Assembly (NCBI GenBank): GCA_000827325.1
Contig: KN832871.1
Span: forward strand, 2,356,001-2,420,000
DNA: 64,000 nt
Reading direction: 5' to 3'
Source of the DNA: Oidiodendron maius Zn
Taxonomy: Eukaryota > Ascomycota > Leotiomycetes > Myxotrichaceae
Below, one piece after another: positions 43,646 to 56,348 of the stretch. Below the pieces are notes generated by a model, which saw nothing but the letters and a program-made list of their open reading frames with translations, had not been told where the DNA came from and made no database searches. Position 1 is the stretch's first letter; every line of letters starts with the position of its first letter. A program made the position numbers and the translations under genes.

Positions 43646-45048
43646 TCACTGCAGCTGAGCATTATCCTCCTGGCCAGGAATGACCCTCCAGCACCAGCCG
43701 CACCAACTCCTTGCCCTCCCTTCCACCTCTCGCACGAGGAACTTGCCCATTTCCTTCTCATCCCCAAACTCTGGTACCCCGGCGCCGACCTTAACCATCT
43801 TCACCAGCTTCCTCTTCACCACGCCTCCTATCCCTTCGATCTCGTGTCTGGTGTACCCCGGACCCATCTGACCGTGCGATAGACTCCCTGTGCCACTGCC
43901 AGGGCTCGACGAGGACGGGCTGACGCTGCGTGGAACATTTTCGAATTCCCGAGCATCTTCGGCATCGCAGTCCGTCTCCTGTTCGACTTCGCGTGCTCCA
44001 ACGCACTCTCCTCCGCGACCACAGGGCACGCCTCGATTCCCCTCGCCGATGCCGACACCCAGGCCGCCGAGAGACGGTAGGTATCGAGTGCGCCACTTCC
44101 AGATGCTCTCATACTCCAGATCTGCACTGCGCAGACTTCGGCCGCAGGGCTGGCAAAGCCAGACTCCGGCAGTGGGACACGTACAGACAACTTGCTTAAG
44201 GGTCTCGGCGCCAACGGGCGACATAGAAGGGGACGAGTCCGGGTGGAAGGAGGGATTGATGAGCGACGACAGAGGAGCGCGTGAGCAGGTCTTACAAATG
44301 CGTCGATGGCGGTGACGGAGCTGGACTGGCGCAGGGGGTTTGATCGTGCAGTTCTATGAATATTGGTTAGCATCTATATAGAAGAATAATTGAGTAACAC
44401 GGAACACTCACTCGACAAACAACAGTCCCACAGCGCCTGCATCCGCCTACCATATCTCGTGCACAATCGCCGACCTTACCCACTCCTCCGCTACCACCTC
44501 CAGTTTCCAAGAAGTACCAGTCTGCCGCCCGAGCCCTGTATCTGAACGTGTGCTCTGGATTGATCTCCACATCCTCATTCACGCAGTGCAATGTCGAGGC
44601 TAGGAGCTGCGTTCGGAATTGCAGCAGATTAGCCCTGATCTGGCGGCACGTAATAGCCAGGGCATCCAGGGTGTTCAGATCTATATGTGAGGCAATGGAG
44701 ATGACGATCCTAAGGATCAACGCAGTCAGTCCTGCACCCCGCAAACAAGCGCAAGCCACCGTGAGGAGAAAAGCGACAATTGATATGATATGAGAGGAGA
44801 GAGGCTCACGGATAACAGCCCAATGCCTGAGTGATCATATTCCTATTAGGATTGGGCCGGACCTCCTCTCCATCGTTGTCCTCTCCCTCCTTCGCCGCCA
44901 TGACCTTCTTCCCCTCCATACCCCGCAGCTCGCGGTTCTTCAAGGCGGGATGGGCATTGCGATCCCTCACTTCCCAGTGCGCTCTCGCATTGCCAGTCTG
45001 GCCTTCTGGAGGCTCGGTTTCCTCTTCCAGATCAACGAAGACTGCCAT
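43646..45048 (-). CDS. F-box-like protein with C-terminal cysteine motifs
   Basis: Exons 45048-44810, 44709-44412 and 44353-43646; 414 aa. Donors are GTGAGC and GTGAGT, phases consistent. An acidic/basic N terminus (MAVFVDLEEETEPPEGQ) leads to an F-box-like helix set at about residues 76-115: GCYPIVISIASHIDLNTLDA then LAITCRQIRANLLQFRTQL. Paired cysteines follow: CRRCGTVVCRNC, RICKTC, VCTCPTAGVWLCQPCGRSL, and CGWCWRVIPGQED at the C terminus, suggesting one or more zinc sites. F-box proteins recruit substrates to SCF ubiquitin ligases; the cysteine region may be the substrate-binding part. This is inference from architecture. I recall similar uncharacterised proteins in filamentous ascomycetes. 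Confidence 0.75.
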
Positions 45049-46129
45049 GGTTGACCTATCTTGGCGTCTCTGATTTCCCTGCTTCTCGTCGGCTGTCTCG
45101 CCTCGTTCGTTATCGGTTCAGGGAAACACGCGCTTCCTTCACCCGCCTAACTCGTCCTCGGACACACACTCTAGAAAACGCAGAGAGAAACGACGGGTAC
45201 GAAGAGTGCCCATTGAAGCTGCCGTGCAGCGCGTATTATCGTTGGCTTGATGAGGGATTAATGAAAGGGGCACGTAAGGTGGCGGTGGAGGATAATCAAG
45301 ATTCAGTCTTATAATGCGGTGGGGGATTCCTTCCGGCAAGGGTGTGAGGATGTGCGGTGCCTGGACGGTTCGGTGGCTGCTTACCCTGTATAAACTTATC
45401 ACGTCACCAGATCAACTTCTTCACAACGCTCAGAATGGCTCTGGCGTCTGCATGGGCTGATAGGCCGCGTCCCACTGCTGCTCTATCCCTTTCGAAATGC
45501 ATCAAGAATGGGATATATCTGATTGAAGTTAGATGCGGCCCGCTCCTCACTGTGAAGTCCGGAAGCCACGCAGGCCATGACCCGTTGTCGGTTCTACCGA
45601 CTCTACCCACTCGAGATATACCTCCGTGAGGATTCTGCATGTTGTCAAGAGGCAGCTAGAAACTCCATTGGCCTGCAGTGGTGAGGTGCCAAGGGACTTC
45701 ATGCGTATTAGATAACAGAGGGTGCGGGATTAAGTGAATACCTCAGGTAGGCAGGATCTGCTAGAGGAGCTGAGTGAACAAGAAGCCGATGATATCCATG
45801 TTTCTTCCTCGCCATTTCATTCGCATGCTCATTAGACATAGCTTGGTAGTATATATAGCCATCACCCTGCACTTTAAAGAAGATAAGGAGAGTACTACCT
45901 CCCAGTGCAGACCAGTCTAGACCTCAAAGGCGTGGGAGACTCTCGCTGCCACAAAGAAGAGGTTGGATACGGGGGGGATGACAATGTCACCAGAAGAAAT
46001 TTTTGACCGTGCTCATATCAGCTGAACCCTCAAACACACGGTTCGATAAAGTGTAGATGCAATGCGTACATTCCCATTGATATCTGTTGAATACAAAAAT
46101 GCCCAAATCACAACAGCAACTTTTCCCAT
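45049..46129. other. 1.1-kb intergenic region
   Basis: Promoter of the F-box-like gene and 3' region of ICL1. Short open frames exist (for example 45404-45640) but none carries a recognisable motif or splice continuation. Confidence 0.4.
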
Positions 46130-47974
46130 CTAATGGAACTGGTCCTCCGTCACACCTTTACCCATCGCGCTGGTGCTACTCACGCCACCCTGTACCATCT
46201 TCAGCAATTCATCCACGTAGTTTGCGCCAGACCACTTCTGATGCTTGACCACGTCGACCCCTCCGTCCATCTCGGGCTCCTGAACGAGCTCGCCGTACGC
46301 GCGCATGCCCTGCTTGCTGTATGCCTTGGCGAATTGATCAGAGATCAGCGCGGTCGTGTGCAGACCGGCAAGTGTGATGAACTGCCAGCAGTATCCGAGT
46401 TTGCTCAGGCGCTGGATGTAGGTCAGTTGCTCTTCGCGGGGCATAGCGGACTTCCAGTTGAAGGAAGGTGAGAGATTGTAGGCCAGCCTGATTTCCCATT
46501 AGTACAGCCTTATGACAGTCTCTCTGGGCACTTACTTCTGTTCGGGGTAGACCGCGTGGACGCCCCTTGCGAACTCCTCCGCTTGCTTATAGTCTGGCAA
46601 TTTGCTCTCCATCCAGATAGCATCGGCGTATGGCGCATATGCAACGGCTCTGTTGATAGCACACTCGCAGCCACCCTGGAGTCTGTAGTAGCCTTCTCTG
46701 GTTCTTGGGCTATCCCAATCCCAGGAAATGTCAACACCGGTGATGCCCTTAGCAAGGGCTCTGGCTTCACTGTTGCTCTTGCCCTTTACTTCTTTCAAGA
46801 ACTTGGCCACTAACTGCTTTTTGCTGGGACTGGAACTAGCATTGATAACGTCGACAACAGCGTCGTTGAAGACTTTAAGACCAGCTTGGGCGGTCCATTG
46901 ATCCTCAACTGCTTGGAGTTGTGCGCCAGACTTCCCGGCTCGCTCAGCGGCAATCATGAGGTCATTGAGAGGTTGAATGTTTGGGTTCGTTGAGCCAATA
47001 ATGTACGCATGGTCACGGGGGTCAATGGTGGTAGTAATGAGGGTGGCGGCTTCGGCATCGGTTCGGGCAATCGCAAGAAGATCAGATCCTTTAGCTCTGT
47101 CAGTATAGGAGATCTTCAAAAGCTCGATAAACTTACCCATAATATCGGCCTGGGCACGAATGGAAACCAGGCGATTGATATGTTCGCTGATAGGGACCAA
47201 CACTTTTCCGGCCATATGTCCACACTTCTTGGTACCAGGTGCCTGGTCCTCGATGTGAATGCCGGCAGCACCCTTCTCAATGAAAAGTTTTGTCAGCTTC
47301 ATAACAGCAGTCAAACCTCCGTGTCCTGTATCCGCGTCGGCAATGATTGGGCGCAGGTAGTCGATATTGGCGAGTTTGCTGCGATCAGCTTTTGATAAGG
47401 TGGTGATGCGCTCCTCGCGCTGTTTGCGGTCATGGAAGAGCTGTGCCATGAACAGATGGGAGACTTTGTTCGGGACGGTGGTCTGGTAGAGGTCAGTACC
47501 CGCTCTCCAAAGATTTTGTGAATCTTTGACTCACATATGGGTAATCTGCCAGATCTGGGCCAGGTTCATCAGAGGAAGAGGCTGTGGAAGAGGACTGCCA
47601 CCCGGAAACGTAAACAGTATCGAGGTATTTCGCCATCTGGGTCAACATGGTCGGCTCCAAACAGCCATACGTGTAACTTGCATCTTTGTTCTGTTGCAAT
47701 TAGAGTTAGTATTTCCCTCGCCAGTTTGGTCACGAAAACGTACCTGGAATCTTCCCTCCAGGATCTTCCATAGTTTCTTCGATTGCGTATTGCTGGCATA
47801 CTCAATCTTCAGATTACCCCGCTTGGCCACAATTTGTTCGGCTGTGAAGGGCCTCTTGGTATATCTCCATCGGGAGTCTGCCCACCACTTCTTCACAGCC
47901 GCCACCTCGTCCAGGAAGAGCTTCTCCTCCAGGTCGGGGTCGACAGCCACATTGACCATGTTGTTGAAAGCCAT
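46130..47974 (-). CDS. ICL1: Isocitrate lyase
   Basis: Exons 47974-47744, 47690-47535, 47482-47137, 47088-46536 and 46487-46130; 547 aa. Four short introns, phases all consistent. The active-site KKCGHMAGK has its catalytic cysteine near residue 216. Other family blocks are [87 protein letters not shown] and [13 protein letters not shown]. These match glyoxylate-cycle isocitrate lyase (acuD type), which splits isocitrate into succinate and glyoxylate during growth on C2 compounds or fatty acids, rather than methylisocitrate lyase. The C terminus (TEDQFH) has no classical SKL peroxisomal signal. The 1.4-kb upstream region is consistent with strong regulation. Confidence 0.95.
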
Positions 47975-49406
47975 GGTGTCTGGTAGGATCTTGGAGCAAA
48001 CAGAGTGGAGAGTTGGAGATTTTCGTACCTGCGGTGCACAGATGACGTCGAGGGTAGTGACGTCTTGTGGAAAGAGAAGAGAAGGAAATGGGGAGAAGAA
48101 TCGAGTGAGTAAACAACTCAACTTATTTTGGTTTTGGCTATGGACCGATGAGAGGAAACGGCAGAAGGAGACATACTTAAACCGGAGGACATCGGACTAG
48201 CGGGTATTACTCACAGTAGCAGTTTTGATCCTCGGTGCAGCGAGAATCCAGAAGCAGAAGCGTGAGACGCAGAGCAAAGCCTTGCCTCCATAGGCCAGCC
48301 GCAGAAGATCCCGCCTGATTGGCCACCCTGCCGACCTCGCTCATTCCTGTCTGGCCCCAAGAATCGACCCCTCGACGCCTCTGTTCTGATATGAAGCAGC
48401 ATCTCTTTCAGAATTGAACACCCAGTTCCTCCTCTGCAAAGGTACAGATTCCCACACGCACGTGTGATCTGTTACCGCGAGTGGAGTCCAACGCAATAAA
48501 AGAGCAGGAATTATATGGACTGTAGCATGTGAATATTCGTCCCAGCTATGACGAGTTGTCGCGGCTTCCATCCACATTCCCCGTTCGGGGACAGGGCTTG
48601 AGCGATGAGCCGAGGCACTCCGTTCGGCAACCTGATTGGCTGTGCCTGGCAGCGCACAAGCTCCCCGCATTCGGCCGTGGCGAAACGGAGAAGTCTCCCG
48701 GGAATTTATCGTTGACATCAAAACATTGTGACATGCCCATCATCCGCAGGGCAGGAGGTGCGAGATGCATATGGTCCAGTTTAGGCTGCGTCGAGTACAC
48801 TGCAATATGTAAGATTACATAGATGAGAATGCGGTTGCTGCTGGAGTGTATGATGATCTCTTTTGAATATATGTAAAAGAAAGAGGTAGCACGGTGCAAA
48901 GAGAATGAAAGCTAAATAATAGAACTCCAAACACACAGAGAGACCAGTAAAGAGTCGGCATGAAAGGGGTTTCTACAACAAATGTCTAGCCAATTCTATT
49001 CCACTCATCTGGTCTCTGTGCGCCCTTTTCTGTGCCCCAAGCCGACTCGTACATTCGTCATAAACGTGAACCAGGACAGAATAGTGCAAAAAAATACTCC
49101 AAACAAGTTCCTGCCACCCAACATCGCCGTTGCTGCATTGCGAGTGCCATGCAAATATGTAAACAGCAAAACGCCAGCCCTAAACACGGGGTTGCAAGTA
49201 ATGGTGCCGTCCACAATAACGTGGTAGTCAATCTGGGTATAGAGCGTCCCAATTTGGTGATGATTAAGGAGAAGATAATGACATCCCGTCGATACTAGGC
49301 TATAATCTTTGTTAAAAAGAGCCAAATCCACGACTTGGAAATGTTTCCTGACTAAGAATTTGCCACCCGAGCAAAGGGCCTTTTCGGACAGCGTAGTAAT
49401 ATGCAT
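47975..49406. other. 1.4-kb upstream region of ICL1
   Basis: No gene recognised. Contains a palindrome CCCCGTTCGGGG at 48579-48590, a CACGTG E-box near 48458, and an inverted CCAAT motif (GATTGGCC) near 48316. These are possible regulatory sites of a carbon-regulated gene, none proven. The 3' region of the trehalase gene occupies the far end. Confidence 0.45.
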
Positions 49407-51813
49407 TTAAATCTCAGGGATGGCGCTGTGGGAGGTAGCTTTCGCATACTGATCCCATGGGGTCAACGTGCCCAAAGCTCGTCGCATATGGGCGTTGGTC
49501 ATCTGGAGGCCGTAGACGTAGCTGGCGTTGACCCATCCAAACCTTTATACATTAGCTGGATATTTCACCCGAAGAGATATCAGACTTACCCCTCCTTAGC
49601 AACGCCCTTGAAGTCCAGGCCTTGGTTTCCATACTCAGCATCTACACGATGTGGGTCCACCAGTCTCGTAACATCATACTTTTCGACAACGACACCATTG
49701 AAATCGACAAATGCTTTGGTCATCATAAACAGCCACTTGTACGCCAGGCGCTCTGCCTCCTCGTGGAACCTGTATCGTTGAAGGCCAGTCCAAGCTAGTA
49801 TCTGCTGCGGCGCCCATCCATAAGGATAATCCCATTGTCTATTGGGCCGATCCAGTGAGATCTTTCCACGAGACTTCTCCGTCCCAGAGACCAACCCTCC
49901 GGCTGCCTCGAACTTTGGAAGCGCTTTTTCCACTAGAGTGGCCGCCTGGCTTGGTGTCGCGACACCAGCCCACATCGCCCAGAACGTAGTACAGCTCTCA
50001 TAGTCTGACTGTTCCTGCTTAATGGTATCGTAGTCAAAGTACATACCATTCTCGGCATTCCAAAGGTACTTATCTATGGCAGCCTTGCGCCTCTTGGCGC
50101 GGCGATCCCACACTGATGATGTCTCCAATTGGCCGGGCTTCATTGACCCAACGCAGAACTCGGCAGGAATGGGGAATTTGTCGTTAAAGATACTCCTGAT
50201 GGCGTGACTGATATCCCTCTCGTACTTGTACAAAAGAGAGTTGAGATCAATGGTGGCCAGGTTAGCACAACGTTTCTCCAGTCGATATGATGTGTCGTGC
50301 CCCGATTCTCGCACTGCCCGGTCGTGCAGGAAGTATTCATCGAGCTCCGGCTCTTTGATAGTTCCTGCATTGTAGCCACTAACGAACTCCTTGAATGTCA
50401 CTCCATGTTTCCGGGCATAGGGTTCCAAGATATGGGTGAAGTGACTTGGCTCAGTCTCGGGAGGGATTCCGAGACCCTCTGGACGGTATCGCGAGAGACC
50501 AGTGATAGGGTCATATCGTGGCTCAGCCATCCATACGCTATGATATTCCTTTATTGCCGCCAAAATGGACGTACGGAGGAAATCAATTGCGCCTTGTTCA
50601 GTACGAATCTCATAATAAACTCGCAATGCCATGTCTGTAAGGAAGGGCGGCTGGGAGCGGCAGAGGTAGTACGATCTTGTGGCGTTTAGAATTTTGCCAT
50701 AGTGCTTGATACAAAAGCAGAAATTTTCCACCATCGACTTTGCTAGGTGAACTTTACCGTTGACAATTAAGCCAAGTGATTCCATATAAGAATCCCACCC
50801 ATAAAGCTCGTTGAACCTACCCCCCGGAACTACAAATGGTAACCCCTTGAGAGTCTTGGCACCTGTTTCAGGGTCGACATGCTCTTCCATCGCCACAGCC
50901 AGGAGCCCTGGTTTTTCATTCATATCCCTTACACTCTCAGGTGTGATATTCTCAGGAAGCAGGCACACTTCAAGCCTAATTTCCGGACGATCGATCATCA
51001 CCTGCTTATAGTAGGCGTACTGTTCCGGAGCTCCACGAGGAATGTATATTCGCGGTCGAGGATCATCTGTCCAGTCTTTCGGATCACGCCCAGCGATCTC
51101 GATCACAGATCCATCAATTCTTCGTGTAAGCCCATCCCAAAAGGAATCCTTGATGAGTCTCGAGAGTCGGTTAACAGGATTCTCGTTCAGGCGTGCTTCA
51201 TCGAGAACAATTGTCGCGTGGCCGTACTCCTTGGCGAGGTGTAGTTCTTGCAATAGATTTGACAGCATATAGGTCCCTCGAATCTCGACTTTGTTATAGC
51301 CATTCGAGGCAGCCGTACCTAGCGTCATCACCTATTCAAAACACGTTAGGACTTCTCGTCTCCTCGAAATCGGTGTATCCCTTACCTTCGGTCCATTGTC
51401 TTCAATGGTAATTTGCATGTTCCCATCGGTGTCTTCTTGCTCTGAAAGAGCCTTTAATGTACCCTCGACATCGATCTTGAACCTCCGCTGGAGCAAGGTC
51501 GTTTCATCTGGAAAGGAGAAGATTAGAAACCTCGGGATAGAAGGTCAGCATAGGCGGGCAATTACCGTGGCTACCTCGCCTCCTCGGCTGCTTCAATTCA
51601 ATGATAGGACGAAGAGATGCAGAGCTCTGGTTCTAGGAGTCACAGATGTTAGCCAAAGTCTTGGGGGGGACAAGTCGTTTAGCCCACAGATGAATATGTT
51701 CGTGTTCTATAGTGGTTCTTTGGCTGATAATGTGGCTCCGCATAGTAGATATGCGCTGCAGAATATGGGTCGACATCGCTAGAGGTGCGTTGCTTCGTCA
51801 ATGGAGAGGTCAT
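49407..51813 (-). CDS. NTH1: Neutral (cytosolic) trehalase
   Basis: Exons 51813-51688, 51632-51566, 51507-51386, 51331-49590 and 49542-49407; 730 aa. The start [20 protein letters not shown] and short N-terminal exons restore the regulatory region: [10 protein letters not shown], then RRRGSHDE with a protein-kinase-A type site at Ser63. A calcium-binding [16 protein letters not shown] follows. The GH37 catalytic domain has signature 1 [15 protein letters not shown] and signature 2 [12 protein letters not shown]. The last exon adds [13 protein letters not shown] and ends HSAIPEI. No signal peptide, as expected for the neutral enzyme that mobilises stored trehalose. The donor of intron 1 (GTGGGC) is weak, but its GGCTAAC branch point and the restored family sequence support it. 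Confidence 0.93.
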
Positions 51814-54264
51814 CGTGAGACTTGCTCCTGGGATGGTTTAGGAGTTGAGGACGACGAATGCAAAAGACAAGCTTTCCGGATCGGATAGAGGCAACTATCA
51901 ACGGGGAAAGAGTGACGCCTTGGTGTGAGTGGTGCCTGAGAGGAGAGTATGATTATAAGGCGTTCCACAGGGAGAGCGAGCAATAAAATGGACTTAATCG
52001 ATGGAAGGTGAGAGATCGTCGGAGCTCGGAGGTGGTGGAGTTGGTTAGACCAGCGGCGTGGCTGTAGAAGTCGGTAGTTGAAGTGCTCCCGGAAATGCTA
52101 TCGCCACCCCCGGAGTTGATCGATAAGAGCAGAGCGAATGGATAACAACACGATCCGAGTTCAATATCTCCACGAAAGGCATAGATCCATGCCAGCGTGG
52201 GGGCTGAATGCAGCGGATGTCTCGATATGTCTCTACGACGGTGTAGGCCAATCAGCAGGCCCAGGCACTCCCGGCCCAGTGTCGCGTGCATATGTCGAGA
52301 TTGGGGCCTTCCGAGTCCGGGGTGCCATCAGCACAGGGAGTGTGGGGTTTAGGCTGGGCAAGTGAGAGACTATGGTACGGAACGATATCCAGAGTAATAC
52401 GGTCGAGTAATATATGAGGGACGAGCGCCATGTTTACACATCGCAAAGCAGCCCAGCCAAGAAAAAGGAATATTGTTGCACCTGACCACATTACCCCAAG
52501 CCCTCTCCAGTCCAAATGAGACCTATGTTGTCACGCAAGTCTTCGGGCACCACCGGCCCCACTGCCCACAAGCAGCGGTGTCACAAATCTTCCTGCAATA
52601 CCGCCTCAATCGTGTCTGGAGTATATGCCAGCCGCGGACGAAGTAGCCGAATTGTGTGGCAGCTTCTATCTAATTCCGTTTCCAGCACGTTCAGTACATG
52701 TGAAAGTTCTCCTTTACGGCTGTGTGCACACGCAAAGCCAGGCACGCACAAGGCACAAGCAATCATGATATCAACGTGAAACAGCACATGAAAGGGGGTA
52801 GGGATTTCCCGCAATTGAACGTGAAAGTGGGCATTTCTATCCCAAGAGTGATTATATGACTTCGAACATCTGCCCCACTCTCTTCATTCCTTCTTTGCCA
52901 ATTACTCCCTACTGGATCTCATCTTCGCTACGTACGTTTCGGGCGACAACGTATGGCTCTCACATGGCGATTTGGATTCTTGTTCTGTCATGTGACAGTT
53001 ACTAGTGCCAAGGGAACTGTAATAGTAAATAATAAGAGGACATCTTTTACAAAATTTCACCAGACTCCTAGCTGCTAGCCGTCCCTAACAGGATTGACAT
53101 CGTCAGTTAAGTCACGATTGTGACTGGCCCAGTTCCACTAATCTTGAGGTGTTGTCCTTGTGACTGAAAGTGAAGAGGTAAGCAGCTAACTGATGTGCTG
53201 ATTGTACTTGCGATACAGCACCATTGCAAGTCTCAGAAGAGAGGATGCAAAATAGAAACACTCATACACACTGAGGGCTGAACCTGGAGGATGTCGTGTC
53301 TTTCGAGTCTGTGGTCAAGAGGTGGAATATCGGCTAATGCTTACTAAGGCGAATTCTCTCGAACTGATAGTACCCATTCGAGGGCCAAGCAGAACCAACA
53401 TCACCTCGTCAGTCTCTTTTGCCCATCCACCTCATCAACTATATGCAATCTTGATATCGTTAAGTTACGCTCTAGCATTGCCACACAGAAGCTGGACACC
53501 ATAATAACATGACTCGTGATCCCTCTTCATCGCGCTTAGCCCCTTTTAGTGAAGCATTAGACACTCGGAAGCTACACCGTAGCTGTTCTAATCATGGCTG
53601 CTTGAAACCGACCTCCATCCCTTCTGGATTCACTTTGTTACTTTTGTTGATAGTTCACAAATCTGCTGTTACAAGCTGTGACCAATTTTCCGAGCTCCCT
53701 TATATTGCGGCCGGATTGCAGTCCATTCCAATACAAAGGTTTTATGTTCCGCTCAACACTAAGATTCGAACGTTCCTGTCTCTGTACAACTTTTATTAAC
53801 ACGAGCATTGCTTCTTACATATATGCGTGCATGTATTACTGCTGGCTACTCATATATTAAGCAAGTCGCCGCCTGTTCCTAGTTGAGGACAGGAACTACC
53901 CCCTCTTAGATCTGAATCATGACGATGAGAATTAGCGGGCCGCGTCCCTAATGACGACTCGAGTGCTGCTCCCTCTTCGCTATTAGGGCAACCTTCGAGA
54001 AGAATTATTGTAAAGGCGCACTCTGTACACCTACACATTCCCTTCTTTCTCTTCCCTGTTGATCGAGCTTTCAATACCGCAACCTCCCTTCCAACGCAAT
54101 CAGTCCCGTGATACGTTTGTCCTACTCGTCGATCTCTCGTTATCTTTCTCTCTAACTGTAATCGACAGTCAACTCGCCTGACCTTTCATTCTGGTTATTT
54201 CTAAGTTCTGGCTGGAGGAACACTGGGTCTCAGGTTAACCCCAGCAAGCCCGTCAATTTTCACA
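51814..54264. other. 2.45-kb gene-free region, NTH1 / GT2-like promoter
   Basis: The longest gap in the window. Small open frames (for example 53509-53799) have no family motif, and no tRNA, repeat array or mobile element was recognised. The part next to 54264 is pyrimidine-rich on the plus strand, typical of fungal promoters. Confidence 0.4.
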
Positions 54265-55896
54265 ATGTTCGCCACCAATGGCAACTACTACGACCCCAAA
54301 GCAGAAAACCACACTGGCTTAGGAGTATCCCCTATTATTAAACCATCCTCTGAGGAACTTCCTATTGACGTAGACGTGCCAGTTCCCAGCGCGTATGCAA
54401 TGCCTACAGGAACACATCCTCTACCACCAGGCTCTGCTTCGGATGGCGAGACAGCTGATAATAACTGGACAGCTGTAAAGCCTCCTGTTACAAGATCGGC
54501 CTCGGTTTCCAACATACAGACAATTACTCTCCCTACTGACCCGGCGCCAAGGCTCTCTGTTCCTACCCGTCCTGCACCGACTCGCTCCAGCTCATCGCGC
54601 CTTACGTCAATGCGCTCTGATCCACGTCGGCTACAGCCTATACCGGAATATCATACAGTGGTAAGCTTCACACCCACGCAGTCCAGACCCACGCCCTCTG
54701 CCCTGACTCAGCCTGTGCCTACCCACTCTGGTCAGGCAAAATCTAGTCCAATGTATCCTACACCAGCACAATCTGGACGAGTAAATTCTGTCCCAGAAGG
54801 TTCAGGGTCTACTCAGTCTCTGTCAGCAGATTCTTTGCAAAGGCAGTTAACACCTTCGGACTTGAATTATACTGTGTCTGTGCCAGAACATTCTATGCAG
54901 GGGAGCTCGGCATCTTGTAGGTGGTCTGCCCCAGCAACTGGTTATCCACAAGGTGATTTCAGAAATTCATCGCAAGACGCTGTAAGAGACATCCGATCCA
55001 CTATCATGGTCAACTGGCTTCGACAGACGCAGATGGAGAGGCTCTGGTCCGGATCATTACCAGGTGAAGGCGCTGTTTTAAAGAAAGGCCGAGGTAGCTT
55101 TACTTGCTGTCCTGAAACTTTGAAAAATGATTCTTCTGAGTTTTACAACCAAATTGTAGCCATGAATGTGCGAGTATGATCTTCCTTCTTCTATCTTTAG
55201 ATGTTTGCAAGCTAATGGACTGTAAGTGCGCCATTACTGTGAGCACACTACTCATCAACCTCTTCCTGACACGGCACTCGGCGGACTGTGTCCCACTTAC
55301 AGATGACCTCCGGATTCAGGTTCTACCTTCGGTGGCGCTCTTATCAAGCGGCCAGAAACACCATTTTGGAGCCTTCATTAAAGACCAACGACGTCTCATA
55401 GTCTGGGCCGATGACCCTAAAAGAGTACTCGAGCGAGCAGAGTATATTGTGGATTCCTTGGTTCAAATGATATGGAACCAAACCGAACCTGCATTTGATA
55501 CAAACAAACAAGATGCCAATCCTCGAATACCAGATACCGAGCGTAGCACCTGAACAGACTGTCGTTAGACATATTACGCCACCAGCGATAGACCTATCAC
55601 AAATACAGGGGAATTGGATTCGTTCTCAGTATGCTAAGCTTTTTATTGTTTTTTTGTTCATTGTATTATGGGTTAGAATCGTTGCGTGCCCATCGTTGCC
55701 ATTTACAACTCTCTTTCCTAGCCTCTTTGGCGAGATGAAAGGAGAAACCCCTTGGGGAGTGGGGGCGGGGGGCGTAGCAACTGCTGAGGTTTGCAATAGA
55801 TATGAAGGTGACGAAGAGCTTGATTTTGTTGATCTTCTTTCTATTTCCGGGACTACATTGGAGTTTAGGGTCCTTGTAGAATGGCTTTTTAGATAA
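54265..55896 (+). CDS. Orphan N-terminal module of fungal GT2 membrane glycosyltransferases
   Basis: Proposed exons 54265-55173, 55227-55542 and 55586-55896; 511 aa. The first intron (GTATGA...GCTAATGGACTGTAAG) is well supported; the second is less so. Residues 1-240 are disordered, rich in S, P, T. Then comes a compact domain: LRQTQMERLWSGSLPGEGAV, SEFYNQIVAMNVRCAITVST, TDDLRIQVLPSVALLSSGQK and DQRRLIVWADDPKRVLERAE. This closely resembles, from memory, the N-terminal domain of large fungal GT2 (cellulose/chitin-synthase-like) membrane proteins. One clear membrane helix follows (LFIVFLFIVLWVRIVA) and the frame ends soon after. The entire GT2 catalytic domain is missing, so it is a truncated or regulatory relative with no expected transferase activity. 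Confidence 0.6.
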
Positions 55897-56348
55897 TGTA
55901 TCCTTTCATAGAAAAAGAGTTATTCTAACTGCGAACGTGTATTAAAGGTAGCTCAAACTATACATAATTAACATGTACTTTGAAATCATGCTTTGGTAGG
56001 AGTCAGGATAAATCTCAGCGATGGATGCTTAGTTTAAGTCTAGAACGTAAATCTAAACTCCTAATACAAGTGGATGTCTGATGATGTTTTATAGAACACA
56101 AGTGTCTCTCCACTTGCTCTAGTAGTAAGCGGCTGCCGTACTTGGAAACAATAGCGAGGCGACACCCCGCTTCTTAAGGACCTTCAAGTAGCGCATATTT
56201 TAAAGGCCATATGAGGTTCATAACTTCTATTTTGAGAAACGATAAGTCTACTCTAGCTTGAAGAAGCGAACTTGTTACTATTAGAGCTGAAGATCCAGCT
56301 CCCGGCCTAGATTGTCAAGCTTATGGCTTATGACACCCGTATCACAAA
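55897..56348. other. Intergenic region
   Basis: 452 bp, AT-rich. No remnant of a GT2 catalytic domain was seen downstream of the 55896 stop. Confidence 0.5.

Noticed and set aside
49005-49406. 133-codon minus-strand frame downstream of the trehalase gene
   Set aside because: No recognisable motif, and it lies in the expected 3' untranslated and intergenic sequence.
53509-53799. 96-codon plus-strand frame in the large gap after NTH1
   Set aside because: No conserved motif, weak start context and no splice partner; indistinguishable from chance.
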